DNA of 64,000 nt from JBBWZH01 sp035544115 (GTDB taxonomy: Bacteria > Actinomycetota > Actinomycetes > Mycobacteriales > CADCTP01), in assembly GCA_963714145.1 (NCBI GenBank), contig OY970235.1, positions 9,858,001-9,922,000 of the forward strand, read 5' to 3'. The first letter of the stretch is position 1. The number at the start of each line of letters is the position of its first letter. This document shows positions 49,383 through 57,708 of the stretch, piece after piece. The notes beneath the pieces are model-generated. The model ran no database searches and was not told the DNA's origin. It worked only from the letters and a program-made list of their open reading frames with translations. The position numbers were made by a program, and so were the translations under genes.

Positions 49383-50111
49383 GTGACCGGATCACCGCTG
49401 CTGGTGGTTACCGCCCACCCCGGCGACTTCGTCTGGCGGGCCGGCGGCGCGCTGGCGCTGGCGGCCTCGCGCGGCCAGCGCGCGGTGATCGCCTGCCTCA
49501 CCTTCGGCGAACGGGGGGAGTCGGCCAGCGCCTGGCGGGCCGGCCGGACCCTCGAGGAGGTCAAGGACATCCGGCGCGCGGAGGGCGAGAAGGCGGCCGG
49601 GCTGCTCGGTGCCGAGGTCCGGTTCTTCGACGCGGGTGACTACCCGCTCCGGGAGACGCCGGAGCTGTCGACGGCGCTCATCGACCTCTACCGCGAACTG
49701 CAACCCGGCCTCGTGCTCACCCACGCGCGCGCCGACCCGTACAACATGGACCATCCGAAGGCGGCCGAGATCGCCCTGCAGGCCCGGGTGCTCGCGCAGG
49801 CCCCCGGGGTGCCGGGGCCGGGCGCGGTCATCGGCGCGCCGCCGGTGTTCAGTTTCGAGCCGCACCAGAGTGAGGTCTGCGGCTTCGTCCCCGACGTGCT
49901 GCTCGACATCACCCCGGTATGGGAGACGAAGCTCGCCGCGATGCGCGCGCTCGGTGCCCAGCGGCACCTGGTGGACTACTACACCGACCTGGGGAAGCGG
50001 CGCGGCGTGCAGGCCCAGCGCAACAGCGGGCCGAATCTGGGGCTGCCCGCGACCACCCTAGCCGAGGCGTACCAGCGTGTGTACCCGCAGGTCACCACCG
50101 AGTTGAGCTGA
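49383..50111 (+). CDS. PIG-L/LmbE-fold hydrolase, GalB (4-oxalomesaconate hydratase)-like
   Basis: A 242-residue protein; GTG 49383 has CAAGGAGG upstream. LLVVTAHPGDFVWRAGGALA carries the zinc-site His12 and Asp15, and ADPYNMDHPKAAEIA gives the third ligand His, as in the PIG-L/LmbE fold. The HPGDFVWRAGGA form and the operon resemble GalB, the zinc-dependent 4-oxalomesaconate hydratase of gallate degradation in Pseudomonas putida, which belongs to this fold and is unrelated to LigJ hydratases. The next genes encode GalC- and GalD-like steps. Deacetylase activity, the default family annotation, is less likely in this setting. Cytoplasmic. Confidence 0.8.
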   Translation: MTGSPLLVVTAHPGDFVWRAGGALALAASRGQRAVIACLTFGERGESASAWRAGRTLEEVKDIRRAEGEKAAGLLGAEVRFFDAGDYPLRETPELSTALIDLYRELQPGLVLTHARADPYNMDHPKAAEIALQARVLAQAPGVPGPGAVIGAPPVFSFEPHQSEVCGFVPDVLLDITPVWETKLAAMRALGAQRHLVDYYTDLGKRRGVQAQRNSGPNLGLPATTLAEAYQRVYPQVTTELS

Positions 50112-50116
50112 CCGGG

Positions 50117-50842
50117 ATGGCTGCGTACTACGTGGTGCGGTCGGTCGACCGGGCCGAGCCCGAGGTCATCGCCGCGCTGCGGGCCGCGGGTGTCGCCACC
50201 GCGCACGAGGCGGCCGGCCGGGTCGGGCTGCTCGGCCCGGCGATCCAGCCGCGGCAGACCGGGGCGGGCATCGCCGGCTCGGCCATCACGGTCTCCTGCC
50301 ACCCGGGCGACAACCTGATGATCCACGCCGCCGTCGAGGTGTGCCGGCCCGGTGACGTGCTCGTCGTGGCGACGACCTCGCGGTCCACCGACGGGATGTT
50401 CGGCGACCTGCTGGCCACGTCGCTGCGCAGCCGCGGCGTGCCCGGCCTGGTGATCGACGCCGGGGTCCGTGACATCGCCACCCTGCGGCACATCGGCTTC
50501 CCGGTCTGGTCCCGCGCGGTCCACGCGCAGGGCACGGTGAAGGCGAGCCCGGGGTCGGTCAACGTTCCGATCGTCGTCGACGGTCAACTCGTCCGCCCCG
50601 GCGATGTGATCGTGGCGGACGACGACGGCGTGCTCGCGCTGCCGTCGGCGGACGCGGCCGCGGTGGCCGGCGCGGCCGCGGCGCGCCTGGCTGACGAAGC
50701 CGGCAAGCGCGCGGCCCTGGCGGACGGGGCGCTCGGCGTCGATCTCTACAACCTGCGTCCGCTGCTGGCCGAGCTCGGGGTCAGCTACGTGGACCGCCTG
50801 CCCGACGCCGGCGGGCGCCGCGCCGAGGAGCCAGATGAGTGA
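50117..50842 (+). CDS. RraA-like 4-carboxy-4-hydroxy-2-oxoadipate aldolase/oxaloacetate decarboxylase (GalC/LigK-like)
   Basis: A 241-residue protein from ATG 50117, five bases after the galB-like stop. The RraA-like fold shows VATAHEAAGRVGLLGPAIQP, GSAITVSCHPGDNLMIHAAV, CRPGDVLVVATTSRSTDGMF, GDLLATSLRSRGVPGLVIDA and GVRDIATLRHIGFPVWSRAV. The G-D-L-L and GxRD (Arg-Asp) motifs are the pyruvate/metal site of class II aldolases of the HMG/CHA family. This enzyme splits 4-carboxy-4-hydroxy-2-oxoadipate into pyruvate and oxaloacetate, the last step of the 4,5-cleavage route. Overlap with the next gene (ATG 50835 inside its last codons) indicates tight co-expression. Confidence 0.88.
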   Translation: MAAYYVVRSVDRAEPEVIAALRAAGVATAHEAAGRVGLLGPAIQPRQTGAGIAGSAITVSCHPGDNLMIHAAVEVCRPGDVLVVATTSRSTDGMFGDLLATSLRSRGVPGLVIDAGVRDIATLRHIGFPVWSRAVHAQGTVKASPGSVNVPIVVDGQLVRPGDVIVADDDGVLALPSADAAAVAGAAAARLADEAGKRAALADGALGVDLYNLRPLLAELGVSYVDRLPDAGGRRAEEPDE

Positions 50843-51956
50843 CGACCAGCGCCTCGGCATCCGCTGCATGCAGATGCGCGGCGGCAGCTCCAAGGGGGCC
50901 TACTTCCTCGGCGCCGATCTACCCGCCGACCCGGCCGAGCGCGACGACCTGCTGCTGCGCATCATGGGCTCGCCCGACCCGCGGCAGGTGGACGGTATCG
51001 GCGGCGGCCACCCGCTCACCAGCAAGGTCGCGGTCGTCACGCCGTCCGCGGCCGATGGCGCCGACGTCGACTACCTCTTCCTCCAGGTGATCCCGGACCA
51101 GGCCACCGTCAGCGCCGCGCAGACCTGCGGGAATCTGCTGGCGGGCGTGGGACCGTTCGCGATCGAGCGCGGGTTGGTCGCCCCGACCGACCGGACCACC
51201 GCGGTCCGGATCCGGATCGTGAACCCGACGCCGAGTTTCGCCGAGGCCCGGGTGCAGACCCCGGGCGGCCGGGTCCGGTACGACGGCGACACGGTGATGG
51301 CCGGCGCGCCGTTCCCCGCGGCCCCGATCCAGCTCTCCTTCCCGGGCGGCGACCGGAGTTGCTTCCCCACCGGCCGGCTGGTGGACCGGTTCGACGGTGT
51401 CGCGGTCACCTGCGTCGACGCCGGGATGCCGGTCGTCCTGGTCCGGGCCGGCGAGCTGGGCATCGACGGCACGGAAGCACCCGACGTGCTGGAGCGGAAC
51501 GGGGCGCTGCGCTCCCGGGTCGAGGCGATCCGGCGGCAGGCGGGCCCGGCGATGGGCCTGGGCGACGTCGAGGCCGGCACCGTTCCGAAGATCAGCATCG
51601 TGTCGGCGCCGCGGCACGGCGGCACGGTCGCCACCCGCACCTTCATCCCGCACCGGGTCCATACCGCCATCGGTGTGCTGGGCGCGGTATCCGTCGCCGT
51701 CGCGGTCCGCACCAGCGGAACCGTGGCGGACCAGCCGGGCGGCGTTGTGGCGGACCAGCCGGGCGGCGTTGTGGCCGATCAGCCGGGCGGCGGCGGTCTG
51801 GTCCGGGTCGAGCATCCCAGCGGCATCTTCGACGTCCAACTGGAGCTGGCGGGTGCGGGCGCGGACACCCGGGTGCGCACCAGCGCCGTCGTCCGCACCG
51901 CCCGGAAGTTGTCCGACGGCCTGGTCTGGCCGCGCAGTGGACGGGCGACCGGATGA
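50835..51956 (+). CDS. PrpF-family tautomerase, GalD (4-oxalomesaconate tautomerase)-like
   Basis: A 373-residue protein from ATG 50835. The start GIRCMQMRGGSSKGAYFLGA and DDLLLRIMGSPDPRQVDGIG are PrpF hallmarks; GGGHPLTSKVAVVTPSA and QTCGNLLAGVGPFAIERGLV (active-site Cys region) follow. GTVPKISIVSAPRHGG and VHTAIGVLGAVSVAVAV belong to the second diaminopimelate-epimerase-like half. In this operon the likely reaction is keto-enol isomerisation of 4-oxalomesaconate, as for GalD. A triple repeat of VADQPGGV (three 24-bp units, 51723-51794) is inserted in a loop of the second half and is not part of the family core. Confidence 0.9.
   Translation: MSDDQRLGIRCMQMRGGSSKGAYFLGADLPADPAERDDLLLRIMGSPDPRQVDGIGGGHPLTSKVAVVTPSAADGADVDYLFLQVIPDQATVSAAQTCGNLLAGVGPFAIERGLVAPTDRTTAVRIRIVNPTPSFAEARVQTPGGRVRYDGDTVMAGAPFPAAPIQLSFPGGDRSCFPTGRLVDRFDGVAVTCVDAGMPVVLVRAGELGIDGTEAPDVLERNGALRSRVEAIRRQAGPAMGLGDVEAGTVPKISIVSAPRHGGTVATRTFIPHRVHTAIGVLGAVSVAVAVRTSGTVADQPGGVVADQPGGVVADQPGGGGLVRVEHPSGIFDVQLELAGAGADTRVRTSAVVRTARKLSDGLVWPRSGRATG
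51723..51794 (+). repeat. Three 24-bp tandem units in the galD-like gene
   Basis: Units at 51723, 51747 and 51771; the first two are identical and the third has a few changes. Each encodes VADQPGG plus V or G. In-frame expansion in a surface loop; copy number may vary between strains. Confidence 0.9.
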
Positions 51957-51963
51957 GCACGAC

Positions 51964-52800
51964 ATGACGACGGCCGGCCGGGCGCTGTCCCGGGTCGGTG
52001 TCCTCGGGTTCGGCGAGGCCGGCTCCCTGATCGCGGTCGACCTCGTCGCCGCCGGGTTCGACGTCCGCGGGTTCGATCCGCGGGTGGCGGCGCCGCCAGG
52101 TGTGACGCCCCGGGCCGACGACGCCGACGCGGTCCGGGACGCGGATCTGGTGCTGAGCCTGAACAGCGCCCACGACGCGGCCGAGGCGCTGGACAGCGCC
52201 CTTCCGGCGCTGCGCGAGGGCACCGTGTGGGCGGACCTGAACACGACCTCGCCCGGGCTCAAGCGGCGGCTGGCCGAGGTCGCGGCCGGCCACGGCGTCG
52301 AGGTCGTCGACGTGGCACTGATGGCGCCGGTACCGGGCAACGGGCTCCGGACGCCGATGGTGGCCGCCGGCCCGGCCGCCGCGCGCTTTGCCGGCATGCT
52401 CGCCGCTGCCGTCGTCGTCGAGGTGGTCGACGGCCCGGTCGGCACGGCGACCGCGCGCAAGCTGCTGCGCAGTGTCTTCTACAAGGGCCTCGCGGCCGCC
52501 GTGGTGGAGGCCCTGGCCGCGGCGCGGGCGGCCGGGTGTCAGGACTGGCTGCGCCAGAACATCGCCGCCGAACTGGTCAGCTTCGACGAGCGCACGCTCG
52601 AGCGGCTGGTCGAGGGCAGCGCCAGGCATGCCCGGCGCCGGGCGGACGAGATGGCGGCCGCGGCGGGTCAGCTCAGGGAACTGGGCGTCGCGCCGCGGGT
52701 GACCACCGCCGCCGAGGCGCTACTGCATGACCTCGTACGGTCCGGCGACGGCGCCCGGTCCGGGTCGGCCCGGTCCGGGCCGGCCGCCACGGGCGGCTGA
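51964..52800 (+). CDS. NAD(P)-dependent dehydrogenase, 6-phosphogluconate-dehydrogenase-like with DUF1932 C-terminus
   Basis: A 278-residue protein from ATG 51964. ALSRVGVLGFGEAGSLIAVD is the GxGxxG Rossmann start. VRDADLVLSLNSAHDAAEAL and TVWADLNTTSPGLKRRLAEV, then VDVALMAPVPGNGLRTPMVA follow the beta-hydroxyacid dehydrogenase pattern. The C-terminal half (KLLRSVFYKGLAAAVVEALA, AARAAGCQDWLRQNIAAELV) matches DUF1932, with the catalytic Lys expected in VFYKG. The family includes dehydrogenases of unknown or sugar-acid substrates. Placement as fourth gene of the galB-C-D-like operon suggests it oxidises or reduces a pathway hydroxy acid or semialdehyde; it does not resemble the LigC dehydrogenase of the classic pathway. 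Confidence 0.85.
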   Translation: MTTAGRALSRVGVLGFGEAGSLIAVDLVAAGFDVRGFDPRVAAPPGVTPRADDADAVRDADLVLSLNSAHDAAEALDSALPALREGTVWADLNTTSPGLKRRLAEVAAGHGVEVVDVALMAPVPGNGLRTPMVAAGPAAARFAGMLAAAVVVEVVDGPVGTATARKLLRSVFYKGLAAAVVEALAAARAAGCQDWLRQNIAAELVSFDERTLERLVEGSARHARRRADEMAAAAGQLRELGVAPRVTTAAEALLHDLVRSGDGARSGSARSGPAATGG

Positions 52801-52803
52801 GGC

Positions 52804-53460
52804 TCACCCTCCGTCGGTCTGCCTGAGCGCCTCGATGACGCTGGCCAGGTGCGCGCGGGCGGCGACCTCGGCCGCCGCCGGGTCGTGCCGGGCAATGCCC
52901 TCGATGATGGCCAGGTGCTCGCCCAGCGACACCTGCGGCCGGCCGGGGCGCAGGGACAGCCGGAACTGGTGCCGGACCAGCTGCGCGTTGAGGCGGTCCA
53001 GCACCGCGTTGGCCACCGGTTGGGCGGCGATCTCCCGCACCCGCCGGTGCAGCTCCCGGTTGTACTCCGAGTACTTCACCGGTTCGCCGTCGGACACCGC
53101 GGTGCGCATCTGCGCGCCGAGCTCGGCGAGTGAGTCGATGTCGTCGTCGGTGGCCCGTTCGGCGGCCCGGGCCGCGCACAGCCCTTCCAGCACCATGCGG
53201 CACTCGGTGATCGCGACGGCTTCGTCCACGGACACCACCCGGACCCGCGCGCCCCGGTTGGGGATGCGCTCCACCAGGCCTTCGGCGGTCAGGTCGATGA
53301 GGGCGGCGCGGACGCTCGCGCGGGTGACGCCGTACGCCTCCGCGAGGTCGCCCTCGATCAGGCGCTGGCCCGGTGCCAGATCACCCCGGGTGAAGGCGTC
53401 CCGCAGCGCTGTCGCCGCGACCTGGGCGCCGGCGGCGCCCTCGCGTGGACTTCCGGCCAC
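52804..53460 (-). CDS. GntR-family regulator with FCD sensor domain
   Basis: A 218-residue protein from GTG 53460. The winged helix spans residues about 10-75 (VAATALRDAFTRGDLAPGQR, LIEGDLAEAYGVTRASVRAA, LIDLTAEGLVERIPNRGARV). The FCD domain follows with its metal/ligand residues: EAVAITECRMVLEGLCAARA, SEYNRELHRRVREIAAQP, and HLAIIEGIARHDPAAAEVAA, RAHLASVIEAL (His residues of the metal site). FCD regulators respond to organic acids. It converges on the galB-C-D-like operon, and its own promoter region carries the same operator core as that operon, so it is the probable pathway repressor. Confidence 0.92.
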   Translation of the reverse strand: MAGSPREGAAGAQVAATALRDAFTRGDLAPGQRLIEGDLAEAYGVTRASVRAALIDLTAEGLVERIPNRGARVRVVSVDEAVAITECRMVLEGLCAARAAERATDDDIDSLAELGAQMRTAVSDGEPVKYSEYNRELHRRVREIAAQPVANAVLDRLNAQLVRHQFRLSLRPGRPQVSLGEHLAIIEGIARHDPAAAEVAARAHLASVIEALRQTDGG

Positions 53461-53532
53461 GGTCCCTCCTCAACGGTCCTGGCACGACTCTAAAGGCTGA
53501 GGTACGGACACCCGCGCAGTCTTGCCTAAAAT

Positions 53533-53556
53533 AATGTCAACAATCTTGCTGACATC
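53533..53556 (-). promoter_or_regulatory. GntR operator upstream of the FCD regulator
   Basis: AATGTCAACAAT (53533-53544) followed by CTTGCTGACATC. On the minus strand it reads ATTGTTGACATT with a TTGACA -35 box. The core TGTCAACAAT is identical to the reverse complement of the site at 49319-49330, supporting auto- and operon regulation by this GntR protein. Confidence 0.7.
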
Positions 53557-53587
53557 ACTCAGAGTGCCAATGGGTGCCCGGCGGGCG

Positions 53588-54895
53588 TCAGGCGCTGCGG
53601 TTCCCGATGGTCGTCCGGTCGGCCGGCAGGTGGCCGGAGTAGGTGTAGCCGAGCGAGCCGCCGTCCGGCCGGCGGAGGTGGCGGGGGGTGAGCTCGCCGC
53701 GGAGCACCAGGGCGGCCCCGCCCACCGCCGCCGCGTCCGATCCGCTCGCGGACAGCGCCACCTGCACCCGGTGCGCGGCCCGGGCGAAGGTGGCCCGGTC
53801 GAGCACCGCCTGGACGGCCGACTGGTAGATCGAGCCGGCGGGGGTGAAGCTGGGCCCGGCGAGCACGATCCGGTCGAGGTCGAACAGGTTCGTCAGCGTG
53901 ACCGCGGCGTAGCCGAGGTACCGGGCGGACTTCTCGATCAGGGCCCGCGCGGTCGGGTCGCCCGTCATCGCCGCGCCGGCGATCAGGGCGAAGTCGGCGA
54001 TCAGGTCGGCACCGTCGCGGTCCAGCCCGAGCCGGGCGGCGAGCCCGGGGCTGGCCCAGGCCTCGCTGATCACCTTCCACGGGCCGGCGACGATCTCCAG
54101 GCAGCCGCGGTTGCCGCACGGGCACTCGGCGCCGTCGGCCGCGACCGTGATGTGGCCGACCTCCATCGTGTTCGACGAGCTGCCGCGGTAGACCTCGCCG
54201 GCGACCACCACCCCGCCGCCGAAGCCGCCGCCCAGGTAGATGCAGCCGTAGGTGCTGGCCGGGTCGACCCCGCCGATCCAGAACTCGCCCACCGCGGCGG
54301 CGGTCGCGTCGTTGTCGAGCAGGACGGGCAGCCGGACGAACTCGGCCAGCCGCCGTACGACCGGGTAGCCGTGCCAGCCCGGAGCGGTCTGCGGGGCCAG
54401 CAGGGTGCCGCCGACCCGGTCCTGCGGGCCGTGGCTGACCAACCCGACGCCGAGCACCTTGGACCGCGCCACCCCCGCGGTGGCCAGCAGCGTGTCGACG
54501 TGCTCGGCGACCAGCCGGAGCGTCTCGTCCGGCGCGGCCTGACCGGCACCGGGGAACGAGGCCCGGGCCACCGGCCGCCCGGCCAGGTCAACGATCACGA
54601 TGACCGACGTGTACCGCTCCAGTTGCACGCCGACGCTGTACCGGGCCGCCGCGTTCAGCTGGAGCAGGGTGCGCGGCTTGCCCCCGGTGGACTCGCCGCG
54701 GCCGGCCTCCACGACCAGGCCGTCGTCGATGAGGCCGCGGACCACCTGGGTGATGGTGGGAGCGGTGAGACCGGAACCGGCCGCGAGCTCGACCCGGCTG
54801 ATCGTGCGGGCGGCGCGGATGAGATCGAGGACGACGCCACGGGTCTTGGGCCGGTTGAGCCGCTCGAGCTGGTGGCCGTCCGCCGTCGCCCTCAC
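53588..54895 (-). CDS. ROK-family transcriptional regulator
   Basis: A 435-residue protein from GTG 54895. An N-terminal MarR-like winged helix (RGVVLDLIRAARTISRVELA, AGSGLTAPTITQVVRGLIDD, GLVVEAGRGESTGGKPRTLL) precedes the ROK sugar-kinase-like fold. That fold has GVGLVSHGPQDRVGG, LLDNDATAAAVGEFWIG, and CIYLGGGFGGGVVVAGEVYR. The ROK zinc site appears as EVGHITVAADGAECPCGNRG then CLEIVAG (His and three Cys). The catalytic Asp region (DNDATAAA) keeps Asp, so kinase activity is not excluded, but the helix-turn-helix makes it a regulator. ROK repressors usually sense free sugars or sugar phosphates. No sugar gene is directly adjacent; it may act at a distance. Confidence 0.92.
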   Translation of the reverse strand: MRATADGHQLERLNRPKTRGVVLDLIRAARTISRVELAAGSGLTAPTITQVVRGLIDDGLVVEAGRGESTGGKPRTLLQLNAAARYSVGVQLERYTSVIVIVDLAGRPVARASFPGAGQAAPDETLRLVAEHVDTLLATAGVARSKVLGVGLVSHGPQDRVGGTLLAPQTAPGWHGYPVVRRLAEFVRLPVLLDNDATAAAVGEFWIGGVDPASTYGCIYLGGGFGGGVVVAGEVYRGSSSNTMEVGHITVAADGAECPCGNRGCLEIVAGPWKVISEAWASPGLAARLGLDRDGADLIADFALIAGAAMTGDPTARALIEKSARYLGYAAVTLTNLFDLDRIVLAGPSFTPAGSIYQSAVQAVLDRATFARAAHRVQVALSASGSDAAAVGGAALVLRGELTPRHLRRPDGGSLGYTYSGHLPADRTTIGNRSA

Positions 54896-54921
54896 GCGAC
54901 AAACAGTAGTGCATTGACCTA

Positions 54922-54940
54922 CTTAGTTAATCGCACTAAG
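54922..54940. promoter_or_regulatory. Dyad in the ROK/response-regulator divergent region
   Basis: CTTAGT (54922-54927) and ACTAAG (54935-54940) flank a seven-base A/T-rich centre, 27 bases before the ROK start and 9 before the response-regulator start. AT-rich dyads of this size are typical ROK/XylR-NagC operators, so it may control both genes. Confidence 0.5.
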
Positions 54941-54948
54941 AATGCTGT

Positions 54949-55725
54949 GTGAGCCAGGTGACGAGCCGGGCGAGCCGTCCTCGCATCGGTGCGGGATACC
55001 GCGGGAATGCGGACGCCCGGGTGCCGGCGCCGCTGGTGCTCGTCGCCGACGCCGACCCGGCCGTGCGTGATCTGCTGCACCGTGCCCTCCGGTACGAGGG
55101 GTACGAGGTGGAGCTGGCCGGCGACGGCGTCGACGCGCTGAGACGGATCGCGTCCCGGGCTCCCGCGCTCGTCCTGCTGGACCTGACCATGCCGCGGCTG
55201 GACGGGTTGGCGACGTGCCACCGGCTCCGGTCCACCGGCAACCCGGTGCCGATCCTGATGCTCACCGCCCGCGACGACGTCCGCGACCGCGTCACCGGGC
55301 TGGACGCCGGCGCCGACGGCTACCTGGTCAAGCCGTTCTTCCTGCCGGAGGTGCTGGCCCGCATCCGCGCCCTGCTGCGGCGCGCCGGCCGCGGCGGGGC
55401 CTGCGGTCCGGACGGGGACCTGCTGTGCCTGGCCGACCTCACGCTGGACCGCCGGTCCCGGCAGGTGCGGCGCTCGGGCCGGCTGATCGACCTCACCCGG
55501 ACCGAGTTCAACCTGCTGGAACTCCTGCTCGCGCATGCCGAGCAGGTGCTCACCCGGCCGGCGATCTTCGAGCGGGTCTGGGGATGCAACCTGGACGGCA
55601 GCTCCAAGAGCCTCGACGTCTACATCAGCTACCTGCGGCGGAAGCTCGAGGACGGGGGCGCGCCGCGGCTCGTGCACACGGTGCGCGGCGTCGGCTTCGT
55701 GGCCCGCGAGCAGACGCCGTCCTGA
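54949..55725 (+). CDS. OmpR/PhoB-family response regulator (orphan)
   Basis: A 258-residue protein from GTG 54949; GTG 55021 is an alternative that would remove a 24-residue Arg-rich leader. The receiver domain has acidic residues in LVLVADADPAVRDLLHRALR, phospho-acceptor Asp78 in LVLLDLTMPRLDGLATCHRL, Thr in PILMLTARDD and Lys in GYLVKPFFLPEVLARIRALL. The winged-helix output domain is LTLDRRSRQVRRSGRLIDLT, RTEFNLLELLLAHAEQVLTR, SLDVYISYLRRKLEDGGAPR, LVHTVRGVGFVAR. All receiver residues for phosphorylation are present, but no histidine kinase gene is in the window. The secreted cellulase lies 400 bases downstream and could be a target. Confidence 0.9.
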   Translation: MSQVTSRASRPRIGAGYRGNADARVPAPLVLVADADPAVRDLLHRALRYEGYEVELAGDGVDALRRIASRAPALVLLDLTMPRLDGLATCHRLRSTGNPVPILMLTARDDVRDRVTGLDAGADGYLVKPFFLPEVLARIRALLRRAGRGGACGPDGDLLCLADLTLDRRSRQVRRSGRLIDLTRTEFNLLELLLAHAEQVLTRPAIFERVWGCNLDGSSKSLDVYISYLRRKLEDGGAPRLVHTVRGVGFVAREQTPS

Positions 55726-56123
55726 GCCGGCCGGCACCGACCGGCGCGGTGCGGCCAGCGCGGGCCGGCCCGTCGTCCGGGCGCCGACCGGCGATGTGAA
55801 GGACTTTCCTAACGGATGTCAAGAAAACGGTAAGAGCGCCGGTGCCGCGCCGGGGCGCGGCTACGCTCGACGCTGCGCTGTCGGGCCAACCCGGTGTGGT
55901 CCGCCCCGACGGCACACGCGGAACGGCCATCAGGCCGGTCGGTCGGCCCGATCGGCGCGTCGCCAGGGCAGGCGAACTCTCCCTGCCCGTTGGCGCCCGC
56001 ACGATCCGCGCGGCCCACCGCCCGCGGCGCCCACCGCTGCCAGCCGCGCTGGCACCGGCCGGTCATCAGCCGATGTGGCGACCGCCGCACGGCTCCCCCG
56101 CCGCATGCCATCAAGGAGATCCG
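55726..56123 (+). other. Long leader/promoter region of the GH5 gene, no gene seen
   Basis: 398 bases between the response-regulator stop and the cellulase start. Around 55800-55835 the sequence turns locally A/T-rich (GACTTTCCTAACGGATGTCA, then AGAAAACGGTAAGAG), with AACGG repeated 15 bases apart; this is the likely promoter/activator region. AAGGAG lies five bases before the start. The remainder is GC-rich and non-coding as far as I can judge. Confidence 0.55.
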
Positions 56124-57624
56124 ATGAGACGTCGTCATGCCCTGCTCGCCTCCGGCGCCGCCGGGTTGCTGGTCGCGGCAGGCCTCGCCGTGGTCACTGT
56201 TCCGGCCGGGGCGGCGAGCAACGGTTGTTCGGCAACGTACACGGTCGTCAGCCAGTGGACGGACGGCTTCCAGGCCAACGTCTCGTTCACCAACCTCGGC
56301 GACGCGCTGAACGGCTGGACGCTCGCGTTCGACTTCCCCACCAGCACCCAGGGCCTGAACAACGGCTGGAGCGCCACCTGGTCGCAGTCCGGCGCGCACA
56401 TCACCGCGGCCGCCATGAACTGGAACGCCGCGGTCGCGACCAACGCGTCGGTGTCGATCGGCTTCATCGGCACCCTGCGGGCCAGCGGCAACCCGGTACC
56501 CGCCCAGTTCAGCGTCAACGGCGTGGCCTGCACCGGCCGGGTAACGACGACGACCAGCCCACCGACGACGCCGCCGACCAACCCGCCGCCGATCACCGGC
56601 CCGGCGCCGGCGCTGCACGTGTCCGGCAACAAGATCCTCACCGCGGCCGGCCGGACGTACCGGCTGCTCGGCGTCAACATGTCCAGCGGTGAGTTCGCCT
56701 GCGTGCAGGGCAAGGGCGTGTTCGACAACAACCCGGTCAACCAGGCCGCCGTGGACGCGATGAAGACCTGGAACATCCACTCGGTCCGGATCCCGCTGAA
56801 CGAGGACTGCTGGCTGGGCACCTTCGGCACTCCCAGCGGCCCGACCTACCAGCAGGCGGTCAAGGCGTTCGTGGACCTGCTCGTCGCGAACGGCATCAAC
56901 CCGATCCTGGACCTGCACTGGAACCACGGCGCCTACACCGGCAACGTCAGCGCCTGCGCGGACGTGAACGCGACCTGCCAGAAGCCGATGCCGGACGCGC
57001 AGTTCGCGCCGACGTTCTGGTCCCAGGTCGCGACCATGTTCAAGGGCAACAACGCGGTCGTCTTCGACCTGTTCAACGAGCCGTTCCCGGACGCGGCCAA
57101 CAACTTCAGCAACGCCACCCAGGCGTGGACCTGTGTGCGCGACGGCGGCACCTGCACCGGCATCACCTACCAGGTCGCCGGCATGCAGAGCCTGGTCGAA
57201 CGCGGTCCGGGCGACCGGCGCCACCAACGTGATCATGACAGCCGGGCTGACCTGGACCAACGACCTGACCCAGTGGCTGACCTTCAAGCCGACCGACCCG
57301 GCCGGCAACCTGGTGGCCTCCTGGCACTCCTACAACTTCAACGCCTGCACCAACACCACCTGCTGGGACAGCACGATCGGCACGACCGCGGCGCAGGTGC
57401 CGGTGGTGGCCGGCGAGATCGGCCAGAACACCTGCGCGCACGACTACATCGACCAGGTCATGACCTGGGCCGACGCGCACGGGGTCGGCTACCTGGCGTG
57501 GACCTGGAACGCCTGGGGGATCTGCCCGGGCGGCGGCAACGTGCTCATCGACGACTTCGCCGGCGCCGCGACCGCCACCTATGGCCAGGGCTTCAAGGCA
57601 CACCTGCTCAGCGTCCAGCCGTAA
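56124..57624 (+). pseudogene. Secreted CBM2-GH5 endoglucanase (cellulase) with one-base frameshift
   Basis: About 499 residues from ATG 56124 (AAGGAG upstream). The signal RRRHALLASGAAGLLVAAGL ends near AGA. CBM2 spans residues about 33-135 (CSATYTVVSQWTDGFQANVS to NGVACTG, Trp-rich, two Cys), followed by a Thr/Pro linker. GH5 starts at LHVSGNKILTAAGRTYRLLG; the barrel has HSVRIPLNEDCWLG, LDLHWNHGAYTGN, acid/base Glu319 in VVFDLFNEPFPDA and nucleophile Glu in VVAGEIGQNTCAHDYID. One extra base near 57197 shifts the frame between these two Glu residues; deleting it gives SLVNAVRATGATNVIMTAGL. Probably a sequencing error. It degrades cellulose outside the cell. Confidence 0.88.
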
Positions 57625-57643
57625 CCGCACACCAGCCTGCCGT

Positions 57644-57677
57644 CCGGCCCGTTCCTTCGGCGGAAGGGACGGGCCGG
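57644..57677 (+). terminator. Strong hairpin terminator after GH5
   Basis: CCGGCCCGTTCCTTC (57644-57658) pairs with GAAGGGACGGGCCGG (57663-57677) over a GGCG loop, with one G-T wobble in 15 pairs, starting 20 bases after the stop. It is followed by TCTCCTC. Confidence 0.85.
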
Positions 57678-57708
57678 TCTCCTCAACCGCACCGCAGAGG
57701 GAGCTCCC

